The position numbers were made by a program, and so were the translations under genes. Below the pieces are notes generated by a model. The model searched no databases and was not told the origin of the DNA. It saw only the letters and a list, made by a program, of their open reading frames with translations. This document shows positions 34,042-42,612 of a stretch of 64,000 nt of DNA, piece after piece. This DNA comes from BD2-11 sp965208255 (GTDB lineage: Bacteria > Gemmatimonadota > Gemmatimonadetes > Longimicrobiales > Gaopeijiaceae). Numbering within the stretch: the first letter of the stretch is position 1; each line of letters begins with the position of its first letter. The stretch spans positions 1,488,001 through 1,552,000 of the forward strand of contig OZ242324.1 of the NCBI GenBank assembly GCA_965208255.1. Reading direction: 5' to 3'.

Positions 34042-35645
34042 CCAGCAGCCCGCGGATGAATCCGCCCGAGCACCGAGAGCAGCGAGGCGCCGGGCTGGCA
34101 AGGCGCTCCCGAGGCAGGATGGCGGCGCTGCGCCGCGGGCGAGCGGCCTGCACGCTCACGGCCTCGGTCCTCGTATCGATCGCGTCGGCTCCGCAGCGGG
34201 CCTCGAGCCAGGACGGCATCGTTCCCGACCTGCCGGTACGAGAGCTGACCCTCGACAACGGGCTCCGCCTCCTCATCCTCCCGCGGCCCGCGGCGCCCAC
34301 GGTGGCGTTCGTGGTCGAGTACGCGGTGGGGGGCGTGAACGAAACGCTCGGGTCGACCGGCACGGCCCATCTCCTGGAGCACATGCTCTTCAAGGGCACC
34401 ACCACGGTCGGCACCCGCGACGTGGAAGCGGAGCTCGACCTCTTCGCGCGCATGGACGCGGCCCACGACTCGCTGCTCGCGGAGTCATCGGCGCCCGCCC
34501 CGGACAGCGCCCGCCTGCGGGCACTCCGGGAACGCGTGGAGACGTACGAGAGCCGGGCGCAGACGCCCGTCGTGTCCAACGAGTTCAGCCGCATCCTCGA
34601 CCGCAACGGGGCCCGCAACCTCAACGCAACCACTTCCTCCGAGGCCACGACCTATTTCGTGGAACTCCCGGCCAACCGGGCCAAGTTGTGGTTCCTGCTC
34701 GAAAGCGACCGCGCGCACAACCCCGTCTTTCGCGAGTTCTACACCGAGCGCGACGTGGTCATGGAGGAGCGCCGCACCCGGGTGGACACCAACCCGGGTG
34801 GCCTGCTCCATGAGGTCCACCTGGCGACGGCGTTCCTGATGCACCCCTATGGGGTTCCGGTGGTCGGGTACATGTCCGACCTGGAGCGACTTTCGCGACG
34901 CGACGTGGAGGAGTACCACCGGCGCTACTACGGCGCCCGCAACGCCGTGGTCGCGATCGTGGGCGACGTGGAGCCGGATTCGATCGAAGTCTGGGCGCGG
35001 GACTACCTGGGCGACATCCGGCCCGGCGACCCCCCTCCCCCGGTGCTCGCCGTCGAACCCCCGCAACGGGGCGAGCGCCGGGTCGAACTGGTCATGGACG
35101 CGGAACCGCAGCTGCGGGTGGGATGGCATACGGTGAGCGGGCATCACCCGGACAGCCCGGCGCTCACCATGCTGGCGTCCGTGCTGGCGGGGCGGCGCAC
35201 CTCGCGCCTGTACCGGCGCCTGGTCACGCAGGACCGTCTGGCCACCACCGTCACCGCGACCACCGTGCCCGGGGCGCGCTTTCCCGGACAGTTCGTCATA
35301 CAGGTGACGCCACGCGCGCCGAGCACCCCCGCCCGGATCGAAGCGGCCCTCTATGAGGAAATCGAGCGCCTCGCGCTGGAACCTCCCGAACAGCGGGAAC
35401 TGCAGCGGGTGCGCAACCAGCTGGTGGCGTCCGGCGTCCGCCGCCTGCAGTCCAACCTGGGACTCGCGCTGCAGCTCGCCGGTTCCGTCAACCGCTACGG
35501 GGACTGGCGGACCACCTTCGAGCGCACCGCATTGCTCTACGAGGTGCAGCCCGCCGACGTACAGCGCGTGGTCCAGACCTATTTCACGCGCGACAACCGG
35601 ACCGTCGCCACCCTCGTGAAGCGCACCGGGGACACGGACCCATGA
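34038..35645 (+). CDS. M16 family zinc protease, catalytic member
   Basis: A 535-residue exported peptidase of the pitrilysin/M16 family. A basic N-terminus and a hydrophobic leader (ACTLTASVLVSIASAPQRAS) precede the domain. The inverted zinc motif HLLEH lies at residues 111-115, with the distal ligand in FYTERDVVMEERR. An insertion rich in acidic residues (residues 125-170) separates the two. The second M16 half follows (VELVMDAEPQLRVGWHTVSG). The stop overlaps the start of a second M16 protein, and such adjacent active and inactive M16 subunits usually form a heterodimer. Likely periplasmic. Confidence 0.9.
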   Translation: MTSSPRMNPPEHREQRGAGLARRSRGRMAALRRGRAACTLTASVLVSIASAPQRASSQDGIVPDLPVRELTLDNGLRLLILPRPAAPTVAFVVEYAVGGVNETLGSTGTAHLLEHMLFKGTTTVGTRDVEAELDLFARMDAAHDSLLAESSAPAPDSARLRALRERVETYESRAQTPVVSNEFSRILDRNGARNLNATTSSEATTYFVELPANRAKLWFLLESDRAHNPVFREFYTERDVVMEERRTRVDTNPGGLLHEVHLATAFLMHPYGVPVVGYMSDLERLSRRDVEEYHRRYYGARNAVVAIVGDVEPDSIEVWARDYLGDIRPGDPPPPVLAVEPPQRGERRVELVMDAEPQLRVGWHTVSGHHPDSPALTMLASVLAGRRTSRLYRRLVTQDRLATTVTATTVPGARFPGQFVIQVTPRAPSTPARIEAALYEEIERLALEPPEQRELQRVRNQLVASGVRRLQSNLGLALQLAGSVNRYGDWRTTFERTALLYEVQPADVQRVVQTYFTRDNRTVATLVKRTGDTDP

Positions 35646-37135
35646 TCAGGTTCGGCCCGGTGGGCCCGGGCGTGATCGCCATTCTGCTGGCGGCGACGGC
35701 GGCCACTCCGGACGAATCGGCCGCGCAGAGGCCACCCGCGGACCGGGCGGCCGTCGAGGCGCTTCGGTTCACCCCGCTGTCCTTCACCCCGCCCTCTCCG
35801 TCGGAGCACGAGATCGAAGGCGTGGCCGTTTTCTTCCTGGAGGACCACTCCCTGCCCCTGGTGAACGTCTACGCCCGCTTTGCGGGGGGCTTCGGGCTTC
35901 TCGGCCGCGAACTCTACGCCGCGACCACCGCGCTCCCCTCCATGCTGCGTTTCGGGGGCACGATCGAGCTGCACCCCGACTCGGTCGACGAACAGGTCGA
36001 CCTGCACGCGCTGCAGCTCGCGTTCGGGTCCTCGGGCGGGAGCACGTCCGCCACCCTGAACACCCTCACCTCCAACCTTGAGGCGGGACTGCGCCTGTGG
36101 AGGGACATGCTCCTCCATCCCCGCTTCGATTCGGTGCAGGTCGAGGTGTGGCGCGGCCAGGAACTGGAGAGCGCGCTGCGCCGCCCCGACGACCCGGGCC
36201 GCCTCGCCTTCTCCGAGTTCAACCGGCTGATGTTCGGCGACCACCCCATCGGCTGGGAGATGGAGCCGGGTGACCTGGAACCGGAGGATCTCTCGCGGGA
36301 GACCCTGTTCGCGGCGCACGGCCGCATCCTGTGCCGCGACAACCTGACCCTGGGCGTGTCGGGCAACCTGGAGTGGGAGGAAATCGAGCCGCACCTGCGC
36401 GAATTCCTCTCCGCATGGCCCGCCTGCGAGGAGGCGCTGCCCGAACCGCCGGTCCCCGACATCCTGGACGACCCGGGCATCTACCTGATCCCGCGGGAGC
36501 TGGAACAGACGACCATCGTCATGGCGCACCGGAGCTCCATCCGGCAGGCGGACTCGCGCGACTACTTCGCCTCCCGCATCGCCAACTCCATCCTCGGATC
36601 GGCGGGATTCTCGAGCCGGATCCTGAACCGGGTTCGCACCGAACTGGGCCTCTCCTACAGCGCCGGCTCCTTCTGGACCACGCCCGACGACAACGACGGC
36701 ATCGTGGGCGCACTCACGCGAACGAAGGCCGAATCGACGATCGCCGCGACGCAGGCGATCCTCGAGGTGATGGAGGAGATGCGCAACGCGCCGCCCGCGC
36801 GCGACGAGGTTGAAGCCGCGGTGGAGGCGGCCAGCAACGGCTTCTCATTCAACTTCCAGGGGGCCATGCAGGTCGTATCCAGGCGCGTGCTGCACCAGGC
36901 GCAGGAGCTGCCGGAAGACTGGCTGGAGCGCTACATCGCGGGGGTGCAACGGGTCTCCGCCGGCGATGTGCACAACGTCCTCCGCAGCCATCTGCACCCC
37001 GACCGGATGGTCATCCTCATCCTCGGGGATCCGTCCCGGTTCGACCTGCCGGTCGAGACGCTCGGGGAAGTCACGACGTGGGAAGTGGAGGGTATCTCCG
37101 GTCCGGTTCCGCCGGTCGGGCCGACGCCCGGATGA
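35642..37135 (+). CDS. M16 family protease partner lacking the zinc motif
   Basis: A 497-residue secreted M16 paralogue. After a signal segment (GPVGPGVIAILLAATAAT), the place where HXXEH should be reads LPSMLRFGGTIEL, so no zinc site exists. The C-terminal half keeps the substrate-binding Arg/Tyr motif RVRTELGLSYSAGSF, typical of the non-catalytic subunit in M16B heterodimers. The ATG overlaps the stop of the active subunit, implying stoichiometric synthesis. Together they probably degrade peptides in the periplasm; the targets are unknown. Confidence 0.88.
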   Translation: MIRFGPVGPGVIAILLAATAATPDESAAQRPPADRAAVEALRFTPLSFTPPSPSEHEIEGVAVFFLEDHSLPLVNVYARFAGGFGLLGRELYAATTALPSMLRFGGTIELHPDSVDEQVDLHALQLAFGSSGGSTSATLNTLTSNLEAGLRLWRDMLLHPRFDSVQVEVWRGQELESALRRPDDPGRLAFSEFNRLMFGDHPIGWEMEPGDLEPEDLSRETLFAAHGRILCRDNLTLGVSGNLEWEEIEPHLREFLSAWPACEEALPEPPVPDILDDPGIYLIPRELEQTTIVMAHRSSIRQADSRDYFASRIANSILGSAGFSSRILNRVRTELGLSYSAGSFWTTPDDNDGIVGALTRTKAESTIAATQAILEVMEEMRNAPPARDEVEAAVEAASNGFSFNFQGAMQVVSRRVLHQAQELPEDWLERYIAGVQRVSAGDVHNVLRSHLHPDRMVILILGDPSRFDLPVETLGEVTTWEVEGISGPVPPVGPTPG

Positions 37136-37168
37136 CGCGGGAACATCCGGGCCCCGCCGCCCTCCGAA

Positions 37169-37897
37169 CTACCTCACGCCCACGTGGATCGCCGCGATCC
37201 CGAAGGTCAGCAGCTGCCACCGGACCGTGCGGAATCCCGCATCCAGAAGCTCCTGGCTCAGAGCTTGCGGCCCCGGGAACTCACCGACCGAGGCCGGCAG
37301 GTAGCTGTAGGCCCAGCGGTGCCCGGACACGATCCGGCCGACCACCGGAAGGATGTGCCGGAAGTACCAGAGATAGACGGCCCGGACGACCGGGTTCGGG
37401 GGAATGGTGAACTCCAGGATGACCAGTGAGCTGCCGTCGCGCAGCACCCGTCGCAGTTCCGTCAGCCCCAGGCTCAGGTCGGAGAGATTCCGCACGCCGA
37501 AGGCCACCATGGCGCCATCGAAGGACTGGTCCGCAAAGGGCAGGCGCTGGGCGTCCCCGCACAGCGGATGCACGGGCAGACGCGCGCACTTGCTCTCGCC
37601 CCTGCGCAGCATGGGCTCCGCGAAATCAAGCGCCATCACCCGGCCCCGGAAGTCTCTGCGCGTGGCCAGCTCGATGGCCAGGTCGCAGGTGCCCGCGCAG
37701 GCATCCAGGTAGCGGCCCGGGGCATGTCGGGAATAGTCGAGCGCGTGCACGGCCCGCCGACGCCACCATCGGTCGACGTTCAGGCTGAGCACGCGGTTCA
37801 GGAAATCGTATCGCGTCGCGATGCGCGAGAAGAGCTCATGCACCTGACGCGCGCGCTCTTCCCCCGACGACGGCTTCGCTTTGGAAACGTTCATCAT
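37169..37897 (-). CDS. ubiE: Demethylmenaquinone/ubiquinone C-methyltransferase
   Basis: UbiE/MenG methylates demethylmenaquinone (or a ubiquinone precursor) using SAM. The 242-residue protein has VHELFSRIATRYDFLNRVLS, the hallmark N-terminal block, then YLDACAGTCDLAIELA as SAM motif I, AFGVRNLSDLSLGLTELRRV, LEFTIP and a Tyr-rich YLWYFRHILPVVGR. SAM motif I is normally GGTGD; here it reads CAGTCD, an unusual substitution of two glycines by Ala/Cys. It is convergent with the M16 pair and divergent from the ECF sigma gene. With no ubiquinone genes visible, menaquinone is the likelier product. Confidence 0.9.
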   Translation of the reverse strand: MMNVSKAKPSSGEERARQVHELFSRIATRYDFLNRVLSLNVDRWWRRRAVHALDYSRHAPGRYLDACAGTCDLAIELATRRDFRGRVMALDFAEPMLRRGESKCARLPVHPLCGDAQRLPFADQSFDGAMVAFGVRNLSDLSLGLTELRRVLRDGSSLVILEFTIPPNPVVRAVYLWYFRHILPVVGRIVSGHRWAYSYLPASVGEFPGPQALSQELLDAGFRTVRWQLLTFGIAAIHVGVR

Positions 37898-37935
37898 CGA
37901 TTCTCGTACGGGACGGCGCGAACCCCATCCGGCGG

Positions 37936-38526
37936 ATGTCCTTGAACTACCAGAGCGTCGAAGACGCGGAACTCGTCACCCTCGCGGCGCAGGGCCGGGA
38001 GGGTGCCTACCGCGAACTGCTCTCCCGATACGAACGCCCCGTCTTCTCCCTCATCTACCGCATGGTGCGCAACCGCACGGTCGCCGAAGACCTGGCGCAG
38101 GAAGCCTTCATCCGCACCTTCAACGCCATCGATACCTACAATCCCCAATACAAGTTCTCCAGCTGGATCTTCAAGATCGCCAACAACCTGACCATCGACC
38201 ATCTTCGCAAGCGGCGCGTGCCCACGGTTTCGATGCACGGCGCGCCGGACGCGGTCACCGCGGAAGCCCAGGCGCGCACCAGCGTGGTCGTGGCGTCGCC
38301 CGGAGAAAGCCCCGAGGACTACGTCCAGAACCGCGAACTCGCCAGCCAGATCGAGGATGCCATCGGGGAGCTGCGCGAGGACTATCGGGTGGTCGTGCTG
38401 CTCCGCCACATCGAGGGACACACCTACGATGAGATCGCCCGCATCATGGACATCCCGCTCGGCACCGTAAAGACCTACCTTCACCGGGCCAGGGCCGAAC
38501 TCAAGCTTCGGCTGGCGGAGGCATGA
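37936..38526 (+). CDS. ECF-type RNA polymerase sigma factor
   Basis: A 196-residue sigma-70 family factor of the extracytoplasmic function type. Region 2 covers YRELLSRYERPVFSLIYRMV to AEDLAQEAFIRTFNAIDTYN and SSWIFKIANNLTIDHLRKRR. Region 4 has EDYRVVVLLRHIEGHTYDE with the helix-turn-helix IARIMDIPLGTVKTYLHRAR. It lies 38 bases from the divergent ubiE start and 157 bases before a zinc-finger anti-sigma factor, the usual pairing. The downstream envelope genes are likely part of its regulon or operon. Confidence 0.93.
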   Translation: MSLNYQSVEDAELVTLAAQGREGAYRELLSRYERPVFSLIYRMVRNRTVAEDLAQEAFIRTFNAIDTYNPQYKFSSWIFKIANNLTIDHLRKRRVPTVSMHGAPDAVTAEAQARTSVVVASPGESPEDYVQNRELASQIEDAIGELREDYRVVVLLRHIEGHTYDEIARIMDIPLGTVKTYLHRARAELKLRLAEA

Positions 38527-38682
38527 TCCGATGCGCGGGCACGCGAAACCTGCCGGAGGCTCGTGTCGTACGCCGGGAAAGCCGATGCACGGCATGGGTG
38601 TTGGGACTACGATGACTCCGGAGCCCGGAGATTCCGCGAGGATGGGAACGCCGCGACACGCGGGCACAGGAGCAGGCCGCAG

Positions 38683-39627
38683 ATGAATCCGGATCGATCC
38701 AGCTACGACAGGCATCTGGACGATGATGCGATCCAGGGCCTTCTTGATGCCGCCGAGGGACGCGCCGAGCGCGCGGCCGAGTCCGTCAGCCGGCATCTGG
38801 CGAACTGCGCCGGGTGCCGCGCCCGCCTCGACGCCTGGCGGGAGGTTTTCGGCGAACTGGGTCAGTTGCGCCGGTTCGCTCCTCCCGGCCGGTTCGCGGA
38901 GCGGGTCATGTCCGGGGTCGAGCTTCCCCGGGAAGCCGCAAGTCCGGCCCGGGCGTGGTCGTGGCTCCGGCTGCGCCGCTGGCTGACCCGGCCGGACGCG
39001 AGCGCCCACCTTACCGGCCGCGGACTGCAGGACCTCGCGGACGGCGTGCTCTCCCGGAAGCGGACTGCGCTGGCGAGGGCGCACCTGGCGTCCTGCGCAC
39101 CCTGCGAGAGCAGGCTGGCGGGCTGGCGGAGCCTGATGACCGCACTCGAGACCCTGCCGTCCCTCGCGCCCGCCGCGGACTTCGCGGAGCGGGTGATGGC
39201 GCGCTGGCGCGGGATGGCCGAAGAAGCCGCCGGCCGGGGCCATGCCTCGCGGGCGCGGCGGTTCTGGCCCCGCTCGCCTCGCGGATGGATGCTGGCGGGA
39301 ACACTGACCAGCCTGCCGGTGGCCGCGTTCGCGGGGGCGGCGGCATTCGTCTCCACCTTCCCCCAGCTCACGGCCGGCGGCCTGGCGACCTATCTGTGGT
39401 GGCAGGCTCGCGATGCTCTGTCGGCGTTCGGAGGCTCGCTCCTGGCGGCCGTCATGCAGAGCGGAGCGACGTTCCGGGCCTACGCGCTCGCGGACTACCT
39501 GATCGCGTCTCCGGCAACCGCGCTCGCCGGGGCGGCGGCATTCACCACGCTTACCCTCACTTCCATGTGGGTCCTTCACCGAAACCTCGGGTTCCCCCGT
39601 GTCGCGCTTCGCCATGCTCATAGCTGA
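38683..39627 (+). CDS. Putative anti-sigma factor with two HxxxCxxC motifs
   Basis: A 314-residue protein, start ATG 38683 (MNPDRSSYDRHLDDDAIQG) with GGAG upstream. It holds two ZAS/zf-HC2-like zinc motifs, SRHLANCAGCRARL and RAHLASCAPCESRL. Each is followed by a similar helix (GELGQLRRFAPPGRFAERVM; TALETLPSLAPAADFAERVM), so the cytoplasmic part looks internally duplicated. A transmembrane helix (AGTLTSLPVAAFAGAAAFV) and a second hydrophobic stretch near the C-terminus follow. Its position after the ECF sigma gene makes it the probable membrane-bound regulator. Most anti-sigma factors have one ZAS domain. Confidence 0.8.
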   Translation: MNPDRSSYDRHLDDDAIQGLLDAAEGRAERAAESVSRHLANCAGCRARLDAWREVFGELGQLRRFAPPGRFAERVMSGVELPREAASPARAWSWLRLRRWLTRPDASAHLTGRGLQDLADGVLSRKRTALARAHLASCAPCESRLAGWRSLMTALETLPSLAPAADFAERVMARWRGMAEEAAGRGHASRARRFWPRSPRGWMLAGTLTSLPVAAFAGAAAFVSTFPQLTAGGLATYLWWQARDALSAFGGSLLAAVMQSGATFRAYALADYLIASPATALAGAAAFTTLTLTSMWVLHRNLGFPRVALRHAHS

Positions 39628-41230
39628 CCCTTCCCGTCCCGCCGGCCTGGCTCCCGTCTTCGGCGCGCTGCTCGCCCTGTCGACGGCGGGCGCAGCGCAT
39701 CCCACCGCCGCACAGGAGCGGCAGGTGATATCGAACCGCGTCACGGTGTCCGATTCGGATGCGACCCTGTCACTCGAATTCGATGCCGGCCCGGCGCTCG
39801 AGGTCTCCTTTCAGAACGGAGAAATCCGGGTGAACGGTGACGAAGTCGGAAGCTATGAGGCGGGCGGAGAACTCGAAACTTCATGGCGCTCCCTCCTGTC
39901 CGAAGTCGTTCCGCTGGACGACGGACCTCTCGCCGCCGCGCTGCTCGCATGGGAGCCGGGAGGCCAGCTGTCCGGCGAGGTGCGGACGGTCGCCGTGCGG
40001 CTCGACGGCGCGCTGGAGGCGGCACTCGCCGGTCCCGAGCGGGACGGAAGCGGCGCGGTATTCCAGGCCCCCGCGGAAGCACAGGCGGGAGACGTGGTAG
40101 AAGCCCTGGTTCCCCCGCTGCTCCGCCTTCTCCTGCAACGAGGCCCGGTACTGGAGGAAGCGCTCCGGGACGTGGATCTGGCGGAGCTGTCGCTTCATGT
40201 GGGCGAGGACGTGACCGTTGATGAAGAAAGCGCAATCGACGGAGCGCTGCTCGTGGTGGAGGGCGACGTCACCATATCCGGGGAAGTCCCCGGAGACGTG
40301 GTCGTGGTCGGCGGAACGCTGCGCATCGAGGGTGACGCCCATGTCCGTGGAGAGGTGCGTGTGATCGACGGGCAGCTCGAGCGCAGCGGGGGGACGGTGG
40401 AGGGCACCATCCTCACCCTGGATGCCGGCGAGATCGGGGGAATGGGGATGGGGACGGATGCGGCGGCATTGGGGGACGAGGAGCCGGGCCCGCCCTCCCG
40501 TCAGGCCGAAGCGCGTGCCCGGCCCTTCCGCTACGTCACATCCGGCCTGGGCGGCCTCTTCGGGGACGTGTTCTGGCTCGCGGTCATCCTGGCGGTCGGG
40601 ATTGCGGTCGTCCACTTCGCCGGAGACCGGCTGCAGAACGTAGCCGACGTGGTGAGAGCTGCGCCGGGACGGGCCGCGCTGGTCGGCCTGGCCGGTGGCT
40701 TCCTTCTCCTGCCCGTGTGGGTGCTGGGGATCCTGGCCCTCGTGGTCTCGATCATCGGCATCCCGCTGTTGATCGTCTGGTTGCCCCTTTTCCCCCTGGC
40801 CGTGCTCCTGGCCCACGGAATGGGGTACCTGGCCGTGGCGAGCGTCGTCGGCGAGTGGTTGGCGCGCAAGGGCATCCCGGCGCTGGACCGTTTCCGGCCC
40901 TCCAACCAGTTGCACGTGCTGGCCATCGGCCTGGCGGCGCTCGTCGTCCCCTCCGCCTTTTCGCACGTGACGGAGATGGGCGGGCCGGCACTCGGTTCGT
41001 TCCTGAGCGGGTTGTTCACCTTCGTCGCGGTCGCCACCGCGATGATCGCGCTGATGCTCGGCTTCGGCGGCGTGCTCCTCACGGGGGCGGGTCGCACGTC
41101 GGACCCGGCGAGAATGGCGGCCACCTACAGCGGGGGGATCCGGGCGACACGGGCGTGGACCCGGAGACGCTCGCGGCGAGGCTCGCGCAGGCAATCGCAA
41201 CCCCCAGGCGAAGGAGATACCGGTGACTAG
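39599..41230 (+). CDS. Secreted/membrane protein with bactofilin-like repeats and TM region
   Basis: A 543-residue protein with a signal peptide (GALLALSTAGAAHPTAAQ). A soluble N-terminal part ends in a short polymer-forming cytoskeletal-type segment: ESAIDGALLVVEGDVTISGE, then VPGDVVVVGGTLRIEGDAHV and RGEVRVIDGQLERSGGTVEG. This hexad-like beta-helix pattern is as in bactofilins. Four or five transmembrane helices (FWLAVILAVGIAVVHFAG; LLLPVWVLGILALVVSIIGI) and a basic tail follow. GTG 39599 gives a positively charged start; ATG 39614 is an alternative. It overlaps the anti-sigma gene end and likely belongs to an envelope-stress operon. Confidence 0.78.
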   Translation: MSRFAMLIADPSRPAGLAPVFGALLALSTAGAAHPTAAQERQVISNRVTVSDSDATLSLEFDAGPALEVSFQNGEIRVNGDEVGSYEAGGELETSWRSLLSEVVPLDDGPLAAALLAWEPGGQLSGEVRTVAVRLDGALEAALAGPERDGSGAVFQAPAEAQAGDVVEALVPPLLRLLLQRGPVLEEALRDVDLAELSLHVGEDVTVDEESAIDGALLVVEGDVTISGEVPGDVVVVGGTLRIEGDAHVRGEVRVIDGQLERSGGTVEGTILTLDAGEIGGMGMGTDAAALGDEEPGPPSRQAEARARPFRYVTSGLGGLFGDVFWLAVILAVGIAVVHFAGDRLQNVADVVRAAPGRAALVGLAGGFLLLPVWVLGILALVVSIIGIPLLIVWLPLFPLAVLLAHGMGYLAVASVVGEWLARKGIPALDRFRPSNQLHVLAIGLAALVVPSAFSHVTEMGGPALGSFLSGLFTFVAVATAMIALMLGFGGVLLTGAGRTSDPARMAATYSGGIRATRAWTRRRSRRGSRRQSQPPGEGDTGD

Positions 41231-41249
41231 AGGACCGTGGGGACCCTGG

Positions 41250-42095
41250 ATGAATCCGCGCGCGGGGCTGATCTGCGCCGCGGTCGGAGGGCTGGCCTGC
41301 ACCGCGACCGGTCTCTCCGCGCAGAACTGGAGCACCGTGACCGCGTCGCGCCAGGTGGGGAACGAGCCCGAGATCCATGTCCACGTGGAGTACGGGGCGG
41401 GTGTCCTCAACGTGCGGCCCGGGGAGCCGGGCACCCTGTACCGGTTGGACCTGCGATACGATCAGGATGTGATCGAACCCCGGACCCACTACGAGGACGG
41501 GATCCTCGAGATCGGCATGGATCGCGTCGGCAGAGGCATCCGCATCGGCTCGCGCGACGGATCGGGACAACTGGATCTGGAACTCTCCAGCGAGGTTGCC
41601 CTGTTGCTGGATCTCGAATTCGGGGCGGCGCGGGCGAACCTGGATCTGGGAGGCCTCTCGATTCGGGAGCTGGAAATCGAGACGGGAGCATCCGATACGC
41701 GCATCGAGGTGTCGGCGCCCAACCCCGTGCAGCTGGAGCGCGCCTCCTTCGAGGCGGGCGCGGCAAACCTTGTCGCCACCGGACTCGGCAACCTCAACGC
41801 CGAGCGCATCCGGCTGGAGGCGAAGGCGGGCAAGGCGACCCTCGACTTCAACGGGGAATGGCGCCGCGACGCCGAAGTCGAAGTCGACCTCGACCTGGGA
41901 GCGGTGGAGTTCCATTTCCCGCGGGGGCTCGGTGTACAGCTGGTCGTGGACGCGCTCCTGACATCCGTGGATGCACAGGAAATGTACCGGCGTGGAGACA
42001 GCTATTTCTCCGCGGACTGGGACGACGCCGAGACACGAGTCACCGTGGAGATCGACGCCCACATCGGTGCCATCGACGTGGCATGGACCCCGTGA
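41250..42095 (+). CDS. Secreted LiaF/toastrack-like protein
   Basis: A 281-residue exported protein with a signal peptide (MNPRAGLICAAVGGLACTAT, cleavage near SAQ). It is followed by a long series of short beta strands alternating acidic and hydrophobic residues (VALLLDLEFGAARANLDLGG; ATLDFNGEWRRDAEVEVDLD; VTVEIDAHIGAIDVAW). This is the right-handed parallel pattern of the toastrack/DUF2154 and LiaF-like families that sense or signal envelope stress. I prefer ATG 41250, preceded by GGGGA at 6 bases; a GTG at 41223 overlapping the previous stop is also possible. It is fourth in the ECF sigma cluster. Confidence 0.75.
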   Translation: MNPRAGLICAAVGGLACTATGLSAQNWSTVTASRQVGNEPEIHVHVEYGAGVLNVRPGEPGTLYRLDLRYDQDVIEPRTHYEDGILEIGMDRVGRGIRIGSRDGSGQLDLELSSEVALLLDLEFGAARANLDLGGLSIRELEIETGASDTRIEVSAPNPVQLERASFEAGAANLVATGLGNLNAERIRLEAKAGKATLDFNGEWRRDAEVEVDLDLGAVEFHFPRGLGVQLVVDALLTSVDAQEMYRRGDSYFSADWDDAETRVTVEIDAHIGAIDVAWTP

Positions 42096-42144
42096 TGGAC
42101 CTCACGATCAGACTTCGGGGGGTGGCCCCGGGGAGGCAGTCCGG

Positions 42145-42375
42145 ATGATAAGCGCCCTGCTGACACTGTTCGCCATCGGGTTGGTTACGCTGCTCGTCGT
42201 GGGAGTCGTGCTCGCCGTGGCGGGCACGGTGTTCTCCATTGGCTTCGGCCTGGCCAGCTTCCTGCTCTTCAAGGTGGCCCCGATCGCGCTCCTGGGGTAT
42301 TTCGTGCTCAGGCTGCTGGCGCCCCGCAAGCGCAAGGAGCTCAGCGAGGCCGACCAGAAGTGGCTGGAAGGATAG
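42145..42375 (+). CDS. Small membrane protein in the ECF cluster
   Basis: A 76-residue protein with two transmembrane helices (ALLTLFAIGLVTLLVVGVVL; FGLASFLLFKVAPIALLGYF) and a basic/acidic cytoplasmic tail (RLLAPRKRKELSEADQKWLE). GGGGAGG lies 8 bases before the ATG at 42145, a strong ribosome binding site. The family is unrecognised; size and topology recall phage-shock-type small proteins. Being last in the cluster, it probably shares regulation by the ECF sigma factor. Confidence 0.72.
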   Translation: MISALLTLFAIGLVTLLVVGVVLAVAGTVFSIGFGLASFLLFKVAPIALLGYFVLRLLAPRKRKELSEADQKWLEG

Positions 42376-42391
42376 CCGGGTAACCGGTCGG

Positions 42392-42568
42392 TCAGGCGGG
42401 TGGTCGGGCCTGTGGCCGCCATGCGATGGCCTGCTCAATCGCGGCGATCAGATCAGGGTCGGCGACTGCTCCTACCGGAGATGTGCCCGCGAGGTCGAGA
42501 TCCACGCCGCGGGCGAGAAGCGGGGCAAGCGACTCGGGATAGTCGCGCACCATCACGTGCACGGGCAT
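42392..42568 (-). CDS. Small protein downstream of mrp, DUF542/DUF1858-like
   Basis: A 58-residue protein with MVRDYPESLAPLLARGVDLD in its N-terminal half. This pattern resembles the short helical domain of DUF542/DUF1858 proteins (a run of V-x-D-x-P then ARG-x-D), which occur near iron-sulfur repair or nitric-oxide-related genes. The cysteine pair of DUF542 is absent. AAGGAA lies upstream of ATG 42568; a GTG eight codons earlier is an alternative. It follows mrp by 44 bases on the same strand. Function unknown. Confidence 0.5.
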   Translation of the reverse strand: MPVHVMVRDYPESLAPLLARGVDLDLAGTSPVGAVADPDLIAAIEQAIAWRPQARPPA

Positions 42569-42612
42569 GCGCCGGATTCCTTCCCGGTTGACGCGCGGAA
42601 CCACGGACCACC

